Position numbers and translations under genes: made by a program. A stretch of DNA of 64,000 bases, from contig JAKNDB010000067.1 of assembly GCA_024305405.1 (NCBI GenBank), positions 452,001-516,000 on the forward strand, written 5' to 3'. Below are positions 39,812 through 53,200 of this stretch, piece after piece; the first letter of the stretch is position 1, and every line of letters starts with the position of its first letter. The notes below the pieces were generated by a model. The model was not told the DNA's origin, searched no databases, and saw only the letters and a list, made by a program, of their open reading frames with translations. The DNA comes from Dirofilaria immitis. Lineage: Eukaryota > Nematoda > Chromadorea > Rhabditida > Onchocercidae.

Positions 39812-41825
39812 GCATGACTTGTACATAGAGCGATTTGAACGATTTGACAAACATTCAAGATAAAAGAATTTATCTTAAAAACTAATTTTCGTCAATTGCT
39901 GTTTTTTTTGTGAACCCAAACTTTCATTTCTTTTCCAACTTTTTTTTCTTTTTAAAGCATTCTTGGCTTTCTGATCGATTTATAAAATTCGACTTTCTTT
40001 TTATGTTTTTAAAAATATGTAATCAAAAAGAGAACAGAGATGAATCAAAGAAAAAAAATTATTTTACTTACTCTTTAGATATGAAATCATTTATAAAACA
40101 GAATTTGCACTTTTTTGAGACTTTTTAAGGAAATATAAATTTGATCTTTTAATAAAATTATAATTTGAAAGCTATAACAAAAGATTTCTTTTCGAAACAG
40201 ACACTCTAATGTTTCTTTCTTATCAAATCAAAAAGGCTAAGATATTTTTCAGCTATGTGATATCAATTTTTTTATCTAAAGAAATGGTCACGCTGTTAAT
40301 TTATTGTTAAAATCCATTCAAGACATAATGAATCATCGGTTAAATTATCTTTGATTATCGTTGAGCTATTTTTTTGTGCAGCTTAATTCTCCAAATTTAA
40401 AAATTATGAAATTTACTTAATTTTCACGCATTGATAATATTTTGGTCATTCTTTTTCATGCTGTTAATTAGCAATTGAATTTCGTTTGAATCAACTATGT
40501 ATCACATATTTTCCTATTGAAATTTATTTTGTAAATATTTATGATGAAATTGTAAAGTTTCTCTTTTTATCTCATACGAAATTTAGGAATTTTTCGCAAT
40601 ACACTTGCAAAATATATATTTTTGTCTTTCTTTTTCTTAATAACTTATTTTCGGTTGTAAACATTTAAATCATTGTAGTGATTGATTGCTCAGGATTAGT
40701 TTTAAGGGTGAAAATTGGGCCTTACACTTATCAGCTGAAATTTCGAATAAAGAATCAAGCCATATCCTACTTTAAATGAAGCAATCTTGAGCAATATCTA
40801 AGCATTTATTATTTGTAAAAGATTGTATAGAAATTATATTTATGTTATTTTTATAATATTTTTATTATTTGAAACGATGAATCTTTATGTTATAACATAA
40901 AGATAAATCCGCTTATCTAAAAGCTGTGATTTGTTTCAAAATTGAAAATGTTTGTATATTTCATTTCATATGCATCTAAAATGAAACAAACTACTGTATT
41001 TCTATTCCAGACTTGCATCTTGCAGAATTTTTCGTACATATTTAATACTGTTATTTTGCATGCAATGACATGAAATTTCAATTATAAATTGTTATTGTGT
41101 TTTGATTGAATTTTTGCTTCATACTTGGTCCTCTTTTGAAAAAATTTGTTGATTACATTTCTCCCACTCTTTTGGTGGTTATCGATTTTGAATGAATAGA
41201 ATGGAAGTTGAAAAGAGTAAGAGATTTTTTCTTTTTTTTTTTGGTACTTTCTCAGAATAAATTTGGAAATTTCTAAAATTTGAAGATGGATGGGGAAAAA
41301 GTTAAGCGAAATTCGTTGCATATACTTCATATTGCTTTCGTATAGCTTAAAATATGTAAGTTTGGAAATTTTTGTTCTCGAGTAAAGTTTTTGGTTTCGT
41401 GAAAAATGCTTTTAATTCTGCACTAATACATTGCTGATAAATTTGAACATTCAGGAACATTTGTATATGGCAAGATCAAGAATCAAGAATTATATTCTTT
41501 TTGATCTTAGACTCAATACCATTATTTTATTTTTCACGCTGTAAATTGAAGAAAAAGTTTAGTAATTGTATTACTGACATCACTAATAAGTAATATATTA
41601 ACCATGTTGTTTTCGGTAGATAATTTTGAGAATCCGCTTTGAAGCGCAATATCATCTTTGGAAGAAATATCACTTTAAACGGCCGATGATATTTATTCAG
41701 ATGTTCGAGAAAGAAATTTATCTTTTTCTCAGCTCTCCATTGACATATTATAACATTGATTTATTTTTCTCGTTTAAGATTTTTCATTTCATATAATTTG
41801 CTCGAAAAGTTCTAACATTATATGA
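39812..41825. other. intergenic region, short ced-1-like gene to rab gene
   Basis: About 2 kb without a supported gene. An AATAAA at 40151-40156 could end the upstream transcript. The frames at 39910-40128, 40486-40668 and 41082-41330 (-) are Phe/Asn/Lys-rich chance frames. One perfect palindrome is listed separately. Confidence 0.55.
40881..40904. repeat. 24-base perfect palindrome
   Basis: ATCTTTATGTTATAACATAA and the following four bases read the same on both strands. No neighbour explains it. Confidence 0.85.
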
Positions 41826-43346
41826 ATGTCGCGTGCTTCCACTTTTCAAATTTCTAAACCAGATCTTAAAGCTAAAATCATTCTCGTTGGTAGAAGTGGT
41901 AAGTTAATGATAACGATTTTCTTTTAGTTATCGCTTCTGTTTAATTTTTAAAATGAAACGTTTAATAATATCTCAAATTTAATTGTCTGATTTTCATCGG
42001 AAAAGATTTGTTGGTAGAAATCGAGCAATTATGTTTTTGTTATGTGTCAATCAAAATTATTGCTTATTTTTTATTACATTTATGTCATCATTTAGACACT
42101 TTCATTCAATTTTTTTTTTAGGTGTCGGGAAAACGAGTATCATTCTTCGACATAATGGTCAGGGATTCTATGATAAAGTTAGCCCAACATTAGGAGCTAG
42201 CTTCATTTCTTCATTTTTGTTAGTTATAAAATATTATCGATAATTAAATTATCGCTTGATAAAATTGTCTTGAGATAATGAGCATCATCATTTTTATCAT
42301 AAAGAGGCGAAGTAAGATCTTTCACTCAATTTTCTATGATGGATTTCTATCATACTGGATTATTAATTCTGACAATTTTAAGTTATCAAGGAAATTTGTT
42401 GTTTAAAAAATTTTAAAATTTAATACAAAATTTATTCTTTTAAAGCCTTCTGGATGGTAAAAGCATTGAACTGCAAATATGGGATACAGCAGGGCAAGAA
42501 CGATTTGCTTCCATGGTAATTGCTCTTAATTCAGAGAATTATTTTGAAATGAAAACTTTTCTTTTTTAAATAAAATAGTTTTGATCAGATATTATTCAAA
42601 ACTATTGATCGTTTCTTTTCTAGCTTCCGATGTATCTACGTAATGCAGCTGTAGCAGTAATCGTTTATGATATAACTGATCGTGAATCATTTCAAGAGAT
42701 TAAGAAATGGATTAATGGTAAGATTATTTTTCTTTTCAATGCTCACTAAATATTCTCTCTATGATTATAATTAGATTATAATTAAGAATTGAAAATAATT
42801 TTCTAAAAAAGAAAAGAAAGGAGTGAGTAAATTGTTGCTAATACTGTTGTATTAAATTACCTTATATACAGTAAACTTTTGCTGTAATGTCGACATTTTT
42901 ATACTTAATGTGAAATAATCAATAGGAAAGTTATCTTAATTTTACATTATTTGCTATAGAAATGAAATGAAATACTGTTCATATTAGTCCTTAATTGATA
43001 ATCATTCATTTTAATGTTTTTTTTTTTTTTTTTTGTAGAAGTGGAACGTGGTTCAACAATTCCAGTCTCTTTATTTGTTGTTGGCAATAAATTAGATCTA
43101 GAGAATATTCGAGTAGTGCAATATCATGAAGGTGCACAATATGCCGAACGAATTGGTGCTGCTTTTTATGAAACTTCAGCAATGAGTGGTAAAGGTATTG
43201 GTGATGTAATTACTGCTGTTGCTGAGCATTTATTAGAACGTCAAAATGATGAAAAAATTACAAGATCGATACAACTGAACGCTACTAATAGTTCTGATCA
43301 TCGTTATGATCATAAAGTTAAAAAATCATGTTGTTTTAGAAATTGA
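41826..43346 (+). CDS. Rab small GTPase, Rab5/21/22/31 group
   Basis: Exons 41826-41898, 42122-42218, 42446-42515, 42624-42717 and 43039-43346 join without any frame problem into 213 residues, the usual Rab length. G-box motifs in order: GRSGVGKTS (P-loop, residues about 22-30), the switch I threonine in SPTLGASF, WDTAGQE (switch II), GNKLDL and ETSA. It ends KKSCCFRN, a twin-cysteine geranylgeranylation signal with three further residues as in Rab5-like proteins. The spacing from GASF to WDTAGQE equals that of human Rab22. Known role of the group: early endosome transport and fusion. The ATG at 41826 is chosen because the one at 41822 runs into a stop. The exact subfamily is unresolved, so no symbol is given. 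Confidence 0.93.
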
Positions 43347-43545
43347 TCTTGTTGGCTTGAGTTCTTTTATATATGATTTCATGTTATTGCTATATGATTG
43401 TTTTTCTAAAAACAAACTATTACATTTTAAATTACTTACTTGATGTTATAATCAAGAATTTATAACATTGTGTTGAAGTTATTCCAATGTTTTTTGAAAA
43501 TTGCTAAAGATTTCGAGATTTTTACAAACTTCCGACTATTACAAC

Positions 43546-43551
43546 AATAAA
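43546..43551 (+). terminator. candidate poly(A) signal of the rab gene
   Basis: AATAAA 200 bases after the stop codon, with a second AATAAA overlapping region just after it. It is the first canonical signal downstream. Confidence 0.4.
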
Positions 43552-46207
43552 AATAAAAATCGGCGATAAGCTTTATTTGAGGAAAAAATTGTACATACTT
43601 AATTATGTTATTGATCTTTGTAATTCTTATTTAAACTTACATTTGATGTAAAATATAAAAGTCAGATTTTCCAATTTATAATTGAAGATACCTCAAAATA
43701 ACTATCTATTCGTTAATTCTATTTGTCAAATTTCTGCTGATTACAGCATATATCATTTCACTAACTCATTTTTATTTTGCTTTAACTCATCTTTATTTTG
43801 CTCAGTTCATATTAGCAATATAAATTTGTCGATAGGCTTGTTATGATGGATGGATGGCTTTGGTGAAGGCCAATTATAATTCTCAATAGTGTTTGCTTCC
43901 TTCAGGCTTATCCATTTTTCGAATTTCGTAATAATTAATTCTCAAGTTTATAGTATCAATGGTATACTTTATAGAAGAAATCAGTTTTGTTGTTTGAATG
44001 TTTAATGAAAACGAATTATTTTATTAATCCTAAAACGATAGAAATAATAAATCTCTTGATGTGATACATTTAATTAGAAAACAATTATTTTCATAAAAAT
44101 ATGTTTATTAATCACTCTTGCAATCATTTTTTTTCAAGTTATTCTTTTCTCTATCGTAATTCCTCGTTATATTCCGGAAACAGTTTTTCCTGATTTTGAT
44201 TGAATATCATTTTTTTCCGAAACTATTATTTACATTTCAGACTTAATTTAGAGCATATCGCGCATTTCAATTTTCTACTTACTTCTTGTCTATTATTGTT
44301 AAAATTTATTTTATAATTTTCGTAGGCATAAATAATTTTCTAATTTAAACACATTTTGATGATTTATGTGAGGAAATTAGATTTAGTACATTTTCAATTT
44401 CAGGATGAACTATTTTAGAGAAAAGATATTCTCTCAATTAGCCAGTGTCGTTTTTAATTTTAGGTATTTTAATTTCAATTCAACATTTATACATAACTCT
44501 TTTTTTTTTTTTAAATTCATATATATTATTTCATTTGAAATTTGCATGGTTTTTGTCGTTGTATAATTAATGTACTCTTATTATCTTTTCGCTTTAATTC
44601 AAGAATCTTATTTTATTTCTTTTTTCTCTTTGTATTATAATTGTTCCCCTTATTTTATCATGTATGCATTATTTCAATTATGATTTTAATTATTATAACT
44701 ACTCATTTCCAAACTATTACAAATATCAGATCATAAAATTATGATAAAACTCGTTATTGTGACAGTGTAAATTTTAAAAATTCTTAATCATTTCTTTTTG
44801 AATTAATTCTCATTTAATTATTCGAGAATTATCTTTCAATTTAATTTGTTTAAAATTAGGAAAAGGAAAATTAATAGAACTATTATCATTTTATTCTTTT
44901 TGAATATTCGATCATTTTTACTTCTTTTTTACTTTTCTTTTTCGTTTTTTTTCTACGATATTTCAAGGTGTTAGTTACGTCTGATTGAACCGATGAAATT
45001 ACGATAAATTCATTTTACAATCTTGAATAATTGATATATTTAATGTATAGTTTACTTAATGTTACTAAAGAATATGATTTCTAATTATAAATAAATAAAT
45101 ATGACAATAACCAATACACCTATTAAATATTCGATACAGTTTTGCACTAATCTTCTGAAGTATGAATGATCACTCTCGACATCATCTCTTGTTTCCTTTT
45201 TGCCATGTTAGGTAAAATGAAAAATTAATTTTCATTAAATTTTATGGTAAAATTTAGATCATGAAAATTTTAATTAAAATTATTAATATTAAATTTTAAG
45301 TGAAAATACTTCCAATCTTCTATCAAACAAAATAAACTTCAACATCGATTGTTTTTAGCACAACTCAATCGATCGTAATGATCACAATTTATATCAGTGA
45401 ATATAAGGGGTGATATCCATTATATCAACTCAATGTCTTTTATAATTAGATATAGTGCAATGTTTTAACATATCTGATAATTGATAATTCGTGACATTTA
45501 AGAATGAGTGTATTCTGAATTATTTTACAAATCACTCCACTTTGAATCGAGATTCAACTCGAATTTGCATCTACCTACATCGTCCATTATAATACGACAT
45601 AATTTGATATATTACGAATAATTCATCATTATAATCAGTTAGTCTATCGAAATTTATTAATTTATTTATGACCTATTTTATCTTTTATCAGTAATTAATA
45701 ATTGAAATAACAAAAATTTGGGAAATCATTTCATCGGAATTTTGCTTGCAGTTATATCTAATATTTTAATTAAATTTTTCATCAAACAATCCATCATCTT
45801 TAAATTTTCAAGATATAAATGTCATATAACATCAATGAATAAAATTTACTTCTTAACACATATAATGATTATATCGAATGCATATATCACTTCGTATCAC
45901 TATGTCTAAAATTGAAGTTTAGAAATTTAGTAAGTCTATCTATTGAAATAATGTTAAGTGATACTGCATGGCCTAAGATAATAGGAGAAATTTGATATAT
46001 TTTATTGAAGTATTGAAATATATTCTCATAATTTCGTTCTTGTTAATCTCGTAAATCTCTCTAAACTATAAAATAAATTATTGAAAAAATAAGTTTGTAA
46101 GATGATATAGTCTGTGAATTCGAAATAGTTCTATGCTGAATTATTTACTAAAAATTAAAATTATTTATTTCAAGTTAGTTTTTTTTTGTCGCAACTAAAT
46201 GGTTTTT

Positions 46208-46350
46208 ATAAATTGCGAAATATAAAATATAAATTGCGAAATATAAAATATAAATTGCGAAATATAAAATATAAATTGAAATATAAAATATAAATTGCGA
46301 AATATAAAATATAATTGCGAAATATAAAATAAATTGCGAAATATAAAATT
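46208..46350. repeat. 21-base tandem repeat, about 7 copies
   Basis: Unit AAATTGCGAAATATAAAATA plus one base, with small deletions in the later copies. Confidence 0.9.
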
Positions 46351-46638
46351 TTATTTTAAATTATGCAAAAATTTTATAAATGTAAATAATACTAAAATTT
46401 TCTAATCAAATTGTATAAATTCTTTGAAATAAAATTTTCGAAGAATGAAATTAGATCGAACGATGTCGATAACACACTCAAAAAAATCTCTTTTATCTTT
46501 ACAGAATCGCAAGATAAGAAGATATCAGCTTAACTGATTAAATTTGATTAAACAAGATAAGATATAAACTGATTAAATTCGAATTAATTTAAGTTATATA
46601 ACAAATGTACATGTACATATATATATATATATATATTA

Positions 46639-46786
46639 TATCACGGTATCATTTTTTGATAACCAGAAGAGCTATCACGGTATCATTTTTTGATAACCAG
46701 AAGAGCTATCACGGTATCATTTTTGATAACCAGAAGAGCTATCACAGTATCATTTTTTGATAACGAAAAAAAATCACCAGAAGAGC
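46639..46786. repeat. 34-base tandem repeat, about 4 copies
   Basis: Copies start TATCACGGTATCATTTTTTG at 46639, 46673, 46707 and about 46740. Each holds a small inverted repeat (ATCATTTTTTGAT) and a GATAA word. Confidence 0.9.
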
Positions 46787-47651
46787 ATAAATTCTTAATA
46801 TAAATTTGGAAATAAAATATAAAATGTAAATTTTGAAGTGATAAATTCGAAATTTTTAAAACTTTTGAAACATTTTCTAATTAAATTTTCAATATGTTTT
46901 AAAATGATAACGAATGGATAATTTTCTTTTTTTTTTTTAAATAATTTATGAGAAATTTTTAAAATTTTGATATTTCCATTTATCATCAATTAAATATTTT
47001 ATTTAGTGATATTGATAAATGTTTATGTACAAAGATAATCACTTATTTAGATTAATTAAGTAAGGAATATTTTGTATGCAATAAAATAAAATAATGATTA
47101 GCTAATTTAATTAACTAATTTATAGAAATTATTAGATAGCACATTTGGAATAGAGGAGAGTATCAATTTCATTATCAAAATCATTTATTTATATTGATCA
47201 TTAATTTTATTTACTAATCTCGAAAAAGAAGTTTTAATTTTATCAAACATAGTTTATTTATTTACTTTCATAATATTTATTTGTTTAATGCATTTGTTTA
47301 TTTCTTAGTAAAATTCATTTTATTCAATCTTATCATTTCATTATTTTTCAATTAATTATCAGACTTATCAAAAATATTATTTTATTTGATGATAATAATA
47401 CTAAAATTAATTCAATATATTCCAGCAATAACAAAAATAAATTCATTTATTGAATGAAATTTTTGAAATTATAATGTTGACATTTCTGAATTTTAGATCA
47501 AATTTTAAATTTTAATTTTTCAATTTTTAAAATTTTACGAAATTCTTGTCATCCATTTTAAATAACACCTAAAAGTTCCATCAAATTTATGCTTTCAATT
47601 AATATTTGAGAAAATTCAGTTGAATGAAATTCTAGACAGATATTGAAGATT

Positions 47652-47745
47652 GATATTGAATTGATGAAAGAGATAAATAAACAAAAAATATCATATGATC
47701 GATATTGAAATGATGAAAGGGATAAATAAACAAATATCATATAAC
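47652..47745. repeat. 49-base imperfect duplication
   Basis: Two copies starting GATATTGAATTGATGAAAGA, the second with several differences. A GA microsatellite follows at 47755-47775. Confidence 0.8.
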
Positions 47746-48590
47746 CAAGTGGAGAGAAAGAGAGAGAGAGAGAGATAAACAAATAAATAAATAAACAAGA
47801 AAAATATCATCCATCTCATTATTTTAATATATAAATATTTATTTATTTCAATAGAAATTAAACTATTTTTGAAATGCAATTATGAAATATTAATTAATGA
47901 ATGAATTCATATTATATTCATAAATTTTTCTCATTTAAAGTTTTTTTAATTATCAAATAAATTAGAAAAATTTTCATATCGCTTTTTTTCCCATTTTTAG
48001 TCCAATAAGTTATCAGAAAAAAAAGGATTTTCTGTTGATATGAAAATTATCCTATCATTTCATTATATAATCATAAATTGTATAAATTATTTGCTAACTA
48101 TTGCATATCATATAGAATTTATCAATCGTAATCGATCGTTAAACATTATTCAATACCAAGGTATCACATTACGACGAGTTTCCAAATAAACGAATGGAAA
48201 TTTTTATTACAGCTATGAATTACCTTCTTGTTGGTATTATGAAAAAGAAAAATTGCTTATTTAATTTTAGCAATAAAATTAAATCTTTTCTTTTTCATTT
48301 AAACAATTTAAATATTAAAAGAAAAAATTCTTTAAAAAGTTCTCTTTTAACAATTCGATTAAGAATTATTTAATTAAATTTTTAGTTATAAGATTTATTT
48401 CAATAATATCATATATTTTTAAGCTTTTAAATTTAAGAATTTAATTTAAAATTTATTCATTTCTTTTAACAATAAATTTTTATTTAATTTTTATATTTCA
48501 TTTAAAATGATCACAATCACAATCAAATTGTTATCATTCGGAAATATAATTTATCTCTCAATTGTCCTATAAAATTAAATTGATACAAAA

Positions 48591-49020
48591 TCAAAATTTA
48601 TATCACTTATCTATCAATTTATACCACTTATCTATCAATTTATATCACTTATCTATCAATTTATATCACTTATCGATCAATTTATATCACTTATCGATTA
48701 ATTTATATCACTTATCTATCAATTTATATCACTTATCTATCAATTTATACCACTTATCTATCAATTTATATCACTTATCTATCAATTTATATCACTTATC
48801 GATCAATTTATATCACTTATCGATCAATTTATATCACTTATCTATCAATTTATACCACTTATCTATCAATTTATATCACTTATCTATCAATTTATATCAC
48901 TTATCGATCAATTTATATCACTTATCGATCAATTTATATCACTTATCTAACAATTTATACCACTTATCTATCAATTTATATCACTTATCTATCAATTTAT
49001 ATCATTTATCGATTAACTTG
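48591..49020. repeat. 21-base satellite with 105-base higher-order pattern
   Basis: About 20 copies of TTATCTATCAATTTATATCA plus C. Variant ATACCAC units recur at 48747, 48852 and 48957, five units apart, and GATCAA variants keep the same register, so blocks of five units were copied together. Because 21 is a multiple of 3, a 167-codon frame (YHLSINL repeated) runs through it. This is an artefact. Confidence 0.95.
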
Positions 49021-49425
49021 ATGTATGAAAATTTTGAAAAATTAACAAAAATAAAAAGTAAATAGTGATTAGATATAGGAAAACAAAAATACTATTTTAG
49101 ATTATATACAAGCAATGTAACAATTTGATAACAAAACTTTTAATAATTTATTTTGGAATTTCAAATTTGAATCCATCGAATACAAATTACTATAAAATTT
49201 TGATTTTGAATTTTGTAAAAGTTTATTATTCTAATTCAGGTCAACCTGATTAAATATTTTTGTCTCATAGATTGAGCTGAACTCTTGCATTAAATTCTAC
49301 TATCAAGTTCTATCTCGATCTCTTAAAGTTCCGTTCGCATTTCTCGCCAATCATAAACCATTCAATACTTTGATCCCTCATCTCGACCACCCCATTCACT
49401 TCATTTCTCAATAGACACGTCATCA

Positions 49426-49432
49426 TTCTCTT
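49426..49432 (-). promoter_or_regulatory. candidate UPR element (TGACGTG) upstream of ero-1
   Basis: CACGTCA on the plus strand is TGACGTG on the minus strand, the core bound by XBP1/ATF6-type factors. It lies about 870 bases before the ero-1 start. ERO1 genes are known targets of the unfolded protein response. A 7-base match can occur by chance. Confidence 0.3.
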
Positions 49433-50086
49433 CGTTGGATGTATCTCTAGCAATTTCACCCCTCACCTTATATTATTTGCATGTGTTTCGATAGCCAACG
49501 TGTGAAGAAAGGAAGAAGCATAGCGAAGAGATGACAAAGAGAAATAAAAATTATAAAGGTTTATGGGATGAGAAGAAGATATTTAACGAATTAGAAAAAG
49601 AGTAAAAGCGAAGATGATAGATATAAGAGGAAAGCAAACAGAGACTTATTGTTATATTAATTATTCGTTAGTGCAATTTGTTGGTGTCATATAGGACGGA
49701 TTTGTACGTTGAATTAAATAAGTAGTAATTTATTTGGTACAGGTGGGTGACTCGTTTACGGTAAGGTACAGTATGATAAGTATACGGTATATACCGAATA
49801 ATATTTAATTTTTTGAAGAGACAGTTAATAAGAATGCCACCATCTCTTTCTCGAGAATTTTTATTTCGAATTGGCAAAATTAAAGGAATTAGAGGAATTC
49901 CTTAGAAAATTTCTATAGTTTTACAATATAAATAAGATTCACGAAATTGTGTCATTGCGGTTGCTCTCGATATCGCGGCAGCGTCAGATCTCGATTTCCT
50001 TTTCTCCGTTTCTCTCATTACTCCTATCAAATTACTACATATATTTTCTTCAGTTTCGTCGCCATTACTGTTTTTATTTATTTATA

Positions 50087-50094
50087 TTACGTCA
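50087..50094 (-). promoter_or_regulatory. candidate CRE/UPRE-like site (TGACGTAA) near ero-1
   Basis: TTACGTCA on the plus strand, 205 bases upstream of the start codon, is a bZIP half-site extended to 8 bases. Position and gene function fit stress control. Binding is not shown. Confidence 0.3.
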
Positions 50095-50298
50095 TCCTTG
50101 CTCTATTATGACTTGACTGTTTCGTCGTATAAGGAATGTTCCGCTGAGAATACTTGCAACTTATTTTTTTTCATTTCTAATTTTCGCGTGCTTCATAATA
50201 TTGTCACTGTAATAATTAGTGATAAGATTTGCATAATATCTAATTTCTATATAATAAGTTGAATGATAAATCTACATTATCATCATAATCATCTATAA

Positions 50299-53200
50299 AT
50301 GATTATGGCCAAACGAATTCCTTCATTTGCCGTAGTGGCAGCTATTTTATTATTATTATTGTTATGTGTATTGAAATGTGAAGTTCGGGCGCAATTTCAA
50401 TCCAACAAGGAATGCTTCTGCAAAACATTAGGAGCTATTGAAGACTGTCGGTTAGTCCTTTTTTTTGTTCATTAAATAAATAAATAGAAAAATTTGGAGG
50501 ATTCATTTTGGTTAATTTAAAACGTATCATTCATTTTCTCATTCTTTGTGTAGAATGCGCATGAGCAATTTGCATTTTTGAAAATTGTAAAAGTAATTTA
50601 CGATCTTAAGCTTATTTGAAAATGTTACAGGACCAGTTTAAGTTAAAATATATATATCTCATTGTGATCGATTTTTCGTTCAGATACTTTATTCATAAAA
50701 AATTTCAGATGTACAGCAGAAAGCATCGATGATTTCAATAACTATGAAGTTTTCCTATATTGCAGAAGCTCCTAACTCGTGATTTTTTCAAATTCTATAA
50801 AGTGAGTTATTGCTGATATACACTATGAGAATTATGCCAGTTCTTTTTTTTTGAAATATGAGTAGAAAATTAAAAATATTTTATTGACTATATATTGCTT
50901 GTTTGTAATTGTAATATAGCATTGCCAAGTACGGAGACTGTTCTTTGTAGAGGAGGTATTTAAGATTATTTTCGAAAATTTACTCTTTTAGGTTAATATG
51001 GAAAAAACATGTCCATTTTGGCCAGATGATCGACAGTGCTTGAGCAAGGAATGTGGCATTGGTTATTGTGACGATGAGGTTCCATTAGGATTGAAGCAAC
51101 CAGCCAGCATATCTGTGGTTCGTTCTGAACTCAATCGAACTTCTTTGAAAAATGATTCTATTATAACTCAGATTGGTGGAATTGATTCAACTTGCGAAAG
51201 AGAAGTAAGTAATACGTTCGATCCATTGGATACGACTCTAACGGAAGGTGACCGACGACAACTGAATGATATGGATTCGCATGATGAAAATGAAGATAAA
51301 TTTTGTGATTTTGAAGGTTTGATTATCGATTTATTAAAAACTTATTTTTCAGACCTCGATCAGTTTGTACACTAAGCTTTATTTCTGCTACTGATAACGG
51401 TGAATTTTTAAAAACACCATCTGTTAAAGAATTTTATTTCTCTTTTAATTGCTGTGCAATTAAAAGAGTTATTCTCATGGATAAACAGCATAGTTTATTC
51501 GAATATTATTTACTGGTAAAATTTTATCGACATTGAAATTATTTGTGAATAATTCAATCGAAGAAATATTTTTTTATTTTAGATGAAGGATCAAAAGATA
51601 TGCATTATGTCGATTTATCCAGAAATCCTGAACGATATACGGGTTACAAAGGCGATAGCGCACAGAAAGTGTGGACTTGTATTTACCAAGAAAACTGTTT
51701 TAAGTTAGTCAAAAATTAAATTTTTCGGTGAAATACAAAATCTTATGCTGCATCATATTCTGTCGCTATAAGTTCTATTGTGACTTCCGCTTACTATATA
51801 ATACTATCGAATTGCTATTCTTTACTTCGTAATCCAACCAACGCACAACAATTACGCAATGGATAATTTTTTTCTCTTCTGGAGTGGCGATTTGATAATT
51901 CATTAAAGAGTTATATATATATATATATATACATCGTTTGTTTCTTCCGTAGAATAATCAAATTTCGTACATTCTTCTGTTTTTCAGGCCAAATATGAAA
52001 TTTGATAAAAATTTCCTTACCCATCCCAATTCCTTTGGTGAGTTTAGATGTCATATATTTTTGTTACAGATACCATATTTAAATTTTGTGAATTTTATTT
52101 TGCTAGCTAGAAAATATATAAATAAGTGCTCATATTTGTTTTTTATTATTGATATTTAATTCTCCAAAGATTTTTGCAGGAATGTGCTTCGAAAAACGCG
52201 TTTTTATCGTCTGATTTCGGGTTTACATTCTGCAATTACTATATCAATCGCCTCTAATAGTTTCAAACCAGGTGATAATTTATACAAGCTGCAAAATAGC
52301 AAAATTTCAAACAAAAACTTATTATATCAATTTTTTTTGTCCATTTCATAAAATTTTATTTACAGGCTTAAAGTAACAATATTTAGCCGAAAACTTCATA
52401 GCTTTGGGGCAAAAGCTAGGTTTAAATTTGGATAAAATCGTGACTATTTTTTTTAGAGCGTAAACGACAATCGGCATACAACTTCCATTTAACATGAAAA
52501 TAAAAAAACACACAAAGATTTGATTAAGATAAAGGCATTAATCAGTTGTTTAGACCAATGTTTTCGTGTTGTCGATGCTCCTGGGATACACTCATAAGAC
52601 AAACATAACAGTTTTAATCCAATAGAATTGTAACTGAAGTAATCTTGAATTTCCTTTTCATTTAGATCCTGCTGGTTTCGGAGATGGAATATGGTTCAGA
52701 AATACGGAACTTTTCAAAAATCGTTTTGGAACAAAATGGACACCTGAAGGACCGCAGAGACTGAAAAATGTTTATTTCGTCTATCTTCTTGAATTGAGAG
52801 CGCTCGTAAAAGCAGCACCTTATTTTCGCAAGGAACTGTTTTATACTGGGAATCCAAAGGTTTCTTTTTTTGGTGGATTTTAAAAAGTAAAAGTGAGTGC
52901 TTCCTTTGAAGCTAAAAAATATCCAGGATGCTTTATTAATTTATGTGAATTTGGAAATTATTTTTTTAGGATGATGCAGAAACGCGTAAAACAGTGGAAG
53001 AATTATTGAATACTTTAAAAAATTCAGTGATCCTTTCGACGAGACTGAAATGTTTACCGTAGGTTTCAAATATGTTGATATAATTAATTTTTAAAGAAAA
53101 ATAGACTTTTTTCTAAAAAGTTTTTGAGTTTTTGTATATTGTTTTTGGTTTCAATCAGACTACTTCAAAACACTGCTATTAAAAAATAATTTTTTATATT

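Larger units (their letters stand above)
43347..50298. other. intergenic region, rab gene to ero-1
   Basis: About 7 kb with no supported coding exon. It contains several tandem repeats (listed separately). The stretch 49300-50150 is visibly richer in G+C and in non-repetitive words than its surroundings, consistent with promoter or 5' sequence of ero-1. Frames such as 45718-45909 and 47558-47879 (-) are low complexity. Confidence 0.55.

Noticed and set aside
48562..49065. 167-codon open frame (YHLSINL repeated)
   Set aside because: It is entirely a 21-base satellite; the frame stays open because the period is a multiple of three. There is no start context or family.
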